Source: an uncultured Paracoccaceae bacterium
GTDB lineage: Bacteria; Pseudomonadota; Alphaproteobacteria; Rhodobacterales; Rhodobacteraceae
DNA: 7,188 nt
Assembly (NCBI GenBank): GCA_937900975.1
Contig: CALCPC010000823.1
Coordinates: forward strand, 1-7,188
Direction of reading: 5' to 3'
The position numbers and the translations under genes were made by a program. Positions 5,615 to 7,188 of this stretch are shown here, piece after piece; the stretch's first letter is position 1, and every line of letters begins with the position of its first letter. The notes below the pieces were generated by a model. The model saw only the letters and a list, made by a program, of their open reading frames with translations, searched no databases and was not told the DNA's origin.

Positions 5615-6658
5615 ATGGATTTGACAGAACTTCTTGGCACCTTCGACGATGGCAGCGGCCCGGGCGAAGATATGGAGTATGAGCCGGCCTTCACCGCGCT
5701 GGAGCTTGCGGCCAAGCCTGGTGAAGAGCGTGTCATGGGCGATGAGGTCCTTGAGGCGGAGGAGCCGAATTGGCGCGAGGTCCGCGACAAGGCGCTGGAG
5801 GTTCTGACCGAAAGCAAGGATTTGCGCGCGGCGATCCACCTGGCGCGGGCGTCTCTGGCGCTTGGGGGGTTTCCGGATTTCGCCATTTCGGTCGCGTATC
5901 TGCGCCGCTGTTTGACAGAGCAGTGGGACGGCTGCCACCCGATGCTGGACGCGGACGACGACAACGAGCCCACGATGCGGGGCAACGCCGTTTTGGGCCT
6001 GACCGATGCGTCGGGGAGCTTAAAGGCGGTGCGGATGGCGCCGTTGACGCAGTCCAGGGCGTTCGGGCAACTCTCTCTCTTCCATGTCGAGATCGCCGAG
6101 GGTGAGGTCGAGGCCCCCGAAAGCCTGGAGAATGTCCCGGATGCCGTGACGTTGAGCGCCGCATACCAGGATACCGACCCGGAGTTTTTGACCGCGACAC
6201 TCACCGCCGCCGGTGCGATCATCGACGATCTCGACGCGATCAATACCAAATTCGACGAAGAAATCGGCACGCAAGGTCCAAACCTCGATCCGCTGACAAA
6301 GGCGATGCGCCGCATCCAAAAGGCCCTGACCGAGGCGACGGGCGGCGCGGGCGGCGAGGATACCGGCGACGACGATGCACATGCCGAGATCGGCGCCGAC
6401 GGTGCCCCGGGCGCCGCCGCCCCGCGGCGCGGTGTGGGCGAGGTTCATACCCGCAAGGACGTCGTTCAGGCCATCGACAAGATCATCGGGTATTACAAGG
6501 CCAATGAACCCTCCAGCCCCGTCCCGATCATTCTGATGCGCGCCCGCCGCCTCGTGGACGCCGACTTCATGGCGATCATGGAGAACATGGCCCCCGATGC
6601 CATCCACGCGGTGCGTCAGGTGACCGGGCCGGAGGAGCCGGAAGAAGACGGATATTGA
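5615..6658 (+). CDS. tssA: T6SS assembly protein TssA (ImpA_N family, short form)
   Basis: The protein is 347 aa. An ImpA_N domain occupies ~10-140, including PNWREVRDKALEVL, AISVAYLRRCLTEQW and the conserved WDGCHPMLD with DNEPTMRGNAV. The middle helical part (~175-240) is followed by a low-complexity Gly/Ala/Asp linker (~242-272). The C-terminal domain (~277-335) carries the hallmark YYKANEPSSPVPIILMRA (293-310). This C-terminal type is found in short TssA proteins, whose C-terminal ring binds the baseplate or the growing tail end. TssA starts tail-tube/sheath polymerisation and stays at its distal end. The ImpA_N domain binds the sheath or membrane complex. tssB follows after 98 bp, consistent with one operon. 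The very acidic C-terminus (EEPEEDGY) and N-terminus are not unusual for this group. A sure identification. Confidence 0.95.
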   Translation: MDLTELLGTFDDGSGPGEDMEYEPAFTALELAAKPGEERVMGDEVLEAEEPNWREVRDKALEVLTESKDLRAAIHLARASLALGGFPDFAISVAYLRRCLTEQWDGCHPMLDADDDNEPTMRGNAVLGLTDASGSLKAVRMAPLTQSRAFGQLSLFHVEIAEGEVEAPESLENVPDAVTLSAAYQDTDPEFLTATLTAAGAIIDDLDAINTKFDEEIGTQGPNLDPLTKAMRRIQKALTEATGGAGGEDTGDDDAHAEIGADGAPGAAAPRRGVGEVHTRKDVVQAIDKIIGYYKANEPSSPVPIILMRARRLVDADFMAIMENMAPDAIHAVRQVTGPEEPEEDGY

Positions 6659-6742
6659 TGGGAAAGAGTGCCCAGCGGCACAATTCGCGGGGCTAGGTTT
6701 GCGATATGCGGGTCGCGCGTGGGGCGTGAACGCACAGAATCA

Positions 6743-6747
6743 GGGAG
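6743..6747 (+). promoter_or_regulatory. Ribosome binding site of tssB
   Basis: GGGAG lies 9 nt before ATG 6757. The 98-bp tssA-tssB spacer shows no clear promoter or terminator. Confidence 0.55.
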
Positions 6748-6756
6748 ACGCTAGAA

Positions 6757-7188
6757 ATGGCAGACAGTTCGCAGAAGTTCATCGCGCGCAACCGCGCGCC
6801 GAGGGTCCAAATCGAGTATGATGTTGAGCTTTACGGCGCCGAAAAGAAGGTCCAACTGCCGTTCGTGATGGGCGTCATGTCCGATCTCGCCGGTAAGTCC
6901 GAGGTGCCGCAGCCCGGCATCGCCGACCGCAAGTTTCTTGAGATCGACGTCGATAACTTTGACGACCGGATGAAGTCGATGAAGCCGCGCGTCGCGTTCC
7001 AGGTGCCCAACACGCTGACCGGCGAAGGCAATGTCGCTGTCGATCTGACCTTCGAGAAGATGGAAGATTTCAGCCCCGAGGCCATCGCGCGCAAGGTCGA
7101 GCCGCTGAAAAAGCTGCTCGAAGCGCGGGAAGAGCTGCAGAACCTCGTGACCTATATGGACGGTAAATCCGGCGCGGAGGAGCTGATC
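6757..7188 (+). CDS. tssB: T6SS contractile sheath small subunit TssB/VipA (partial, 3' end missing)
   Basis: The open frame from ATG 6757 reaches the window end without a stop and gives 144 residues of a family usually ~165-170 aa long, so only the C-terminal ~20-25 residues are missing. The N-terminal signature is clear: MADSSQKFIARNRAPRVQIE, then YDVELYGAEKKVQLPFVMGV, then MSDLAGKS. Later FLEIDVDNFDDRMKSMKPRV and LTFEKMEDFSPEAIARKVEP match TssB, and the helix LKKLLEAREELQNLVTYMDG is near the usual end. TssB pairs with TssC to form the cytoplasmic sheath whose contraction drives the Hcp/VgrG needle; ClpV normally recycles it. tssC is expected immediately downstream. Confidence 0.96.
   Translation, partial: MADSSQKFIARNRAPRVQIEYDVELYGAEKKVQLPFVMGVMSDLAGKSEVPQPGIADRKFLEIDVDNFDDRMKSMKPRVAFQVPNTLTGEGNVAVDLTFEKMEDFSPEAIARKVEPLKKLLEAREELQNLVTYMDGKSGAEELI

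Noticed and set aside
5314..6315. Minus-strand frame across the tssA gene and leader
   Set aside because: Ser/Arg-rich antisense shadow; the + strand carries an unambiguous TssA.

Overview
The window reads as GC-rich alphaproteobacterial chromosome, most like the Rhodobacterales/Roseobacter group. The grounds are the codon use, a Hint domain of the type common in that group, BON-like repeats of a style common there, and compact genes with purine-rich ribosome binding sites. This is inference from protein style and composition, not from a marker gene. The core identification is firm: the right-hand part is the start of a type VI secretion system (T6SS) operon, with tssA followed by tssB, which runs off the window end.

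Layout from left to right. (1) Positions 1-77 hold the possible 3' end of an unknown gene. (2) An AT-rich upstream region with a perfect dyad precedes a Hint-domain protein (179-1363, +). Its N-terminal third is AT-rich and full of aromatic residues, while its Hint domain is very GC-rich, so the gene looks chimeric. Its last ~65 residues look like readthrough. (3) A 117-bp MITE-like palindromic element (1305-1421) lies across the 3' end of that ORF and separates it from the convergent kinase gene. (4) A PpkA-type transmembrane Ser/Thr kinase (1479-3587, -) has a kinase domain, one TM helix, three BON-like repeats and a DUF4384-like C-terminus. (5) A 184-bp divergent promoter region follows. 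(6) Next is a membrane-anchored M15-type peptidase (3772-4617, +), whose architecture recalls TagX of the Acinetobacter T6SS but which has Gln where the third zinc-ligand His is expected. (7) A small lipoprotein of unknown family follows (4766-5317, +). (8) A 297-bp gene-free region with a strong hairpin is the leader of the T6SS operon. (9) tssA (5615-6658, +) and (10) tssB (6757-7188, +, partial) close the window.

How they may work together: TssA primes and caps the assembling tail, and TssB with TssC (presumably just downstream) forms the contractile sheath. A PpkA-type kinase normally controls T6SS firing by threonine phosphorylation of an FHA protein. A membrane-anchored peptidoglycan hydrolase would open the cell wall for the trans-envelope complex. 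The lipoprotein might be its envelope partner. The Hint protein could be cargo or an unrelated passenger; nothing in the window decides this. The most interesting points are the altered metal site of the M15 protein, its pairing with an orphan lipoprotein between ppkA and tssA, and the chimeric Hint protein whose 3' end is built from a mobile palindrome.
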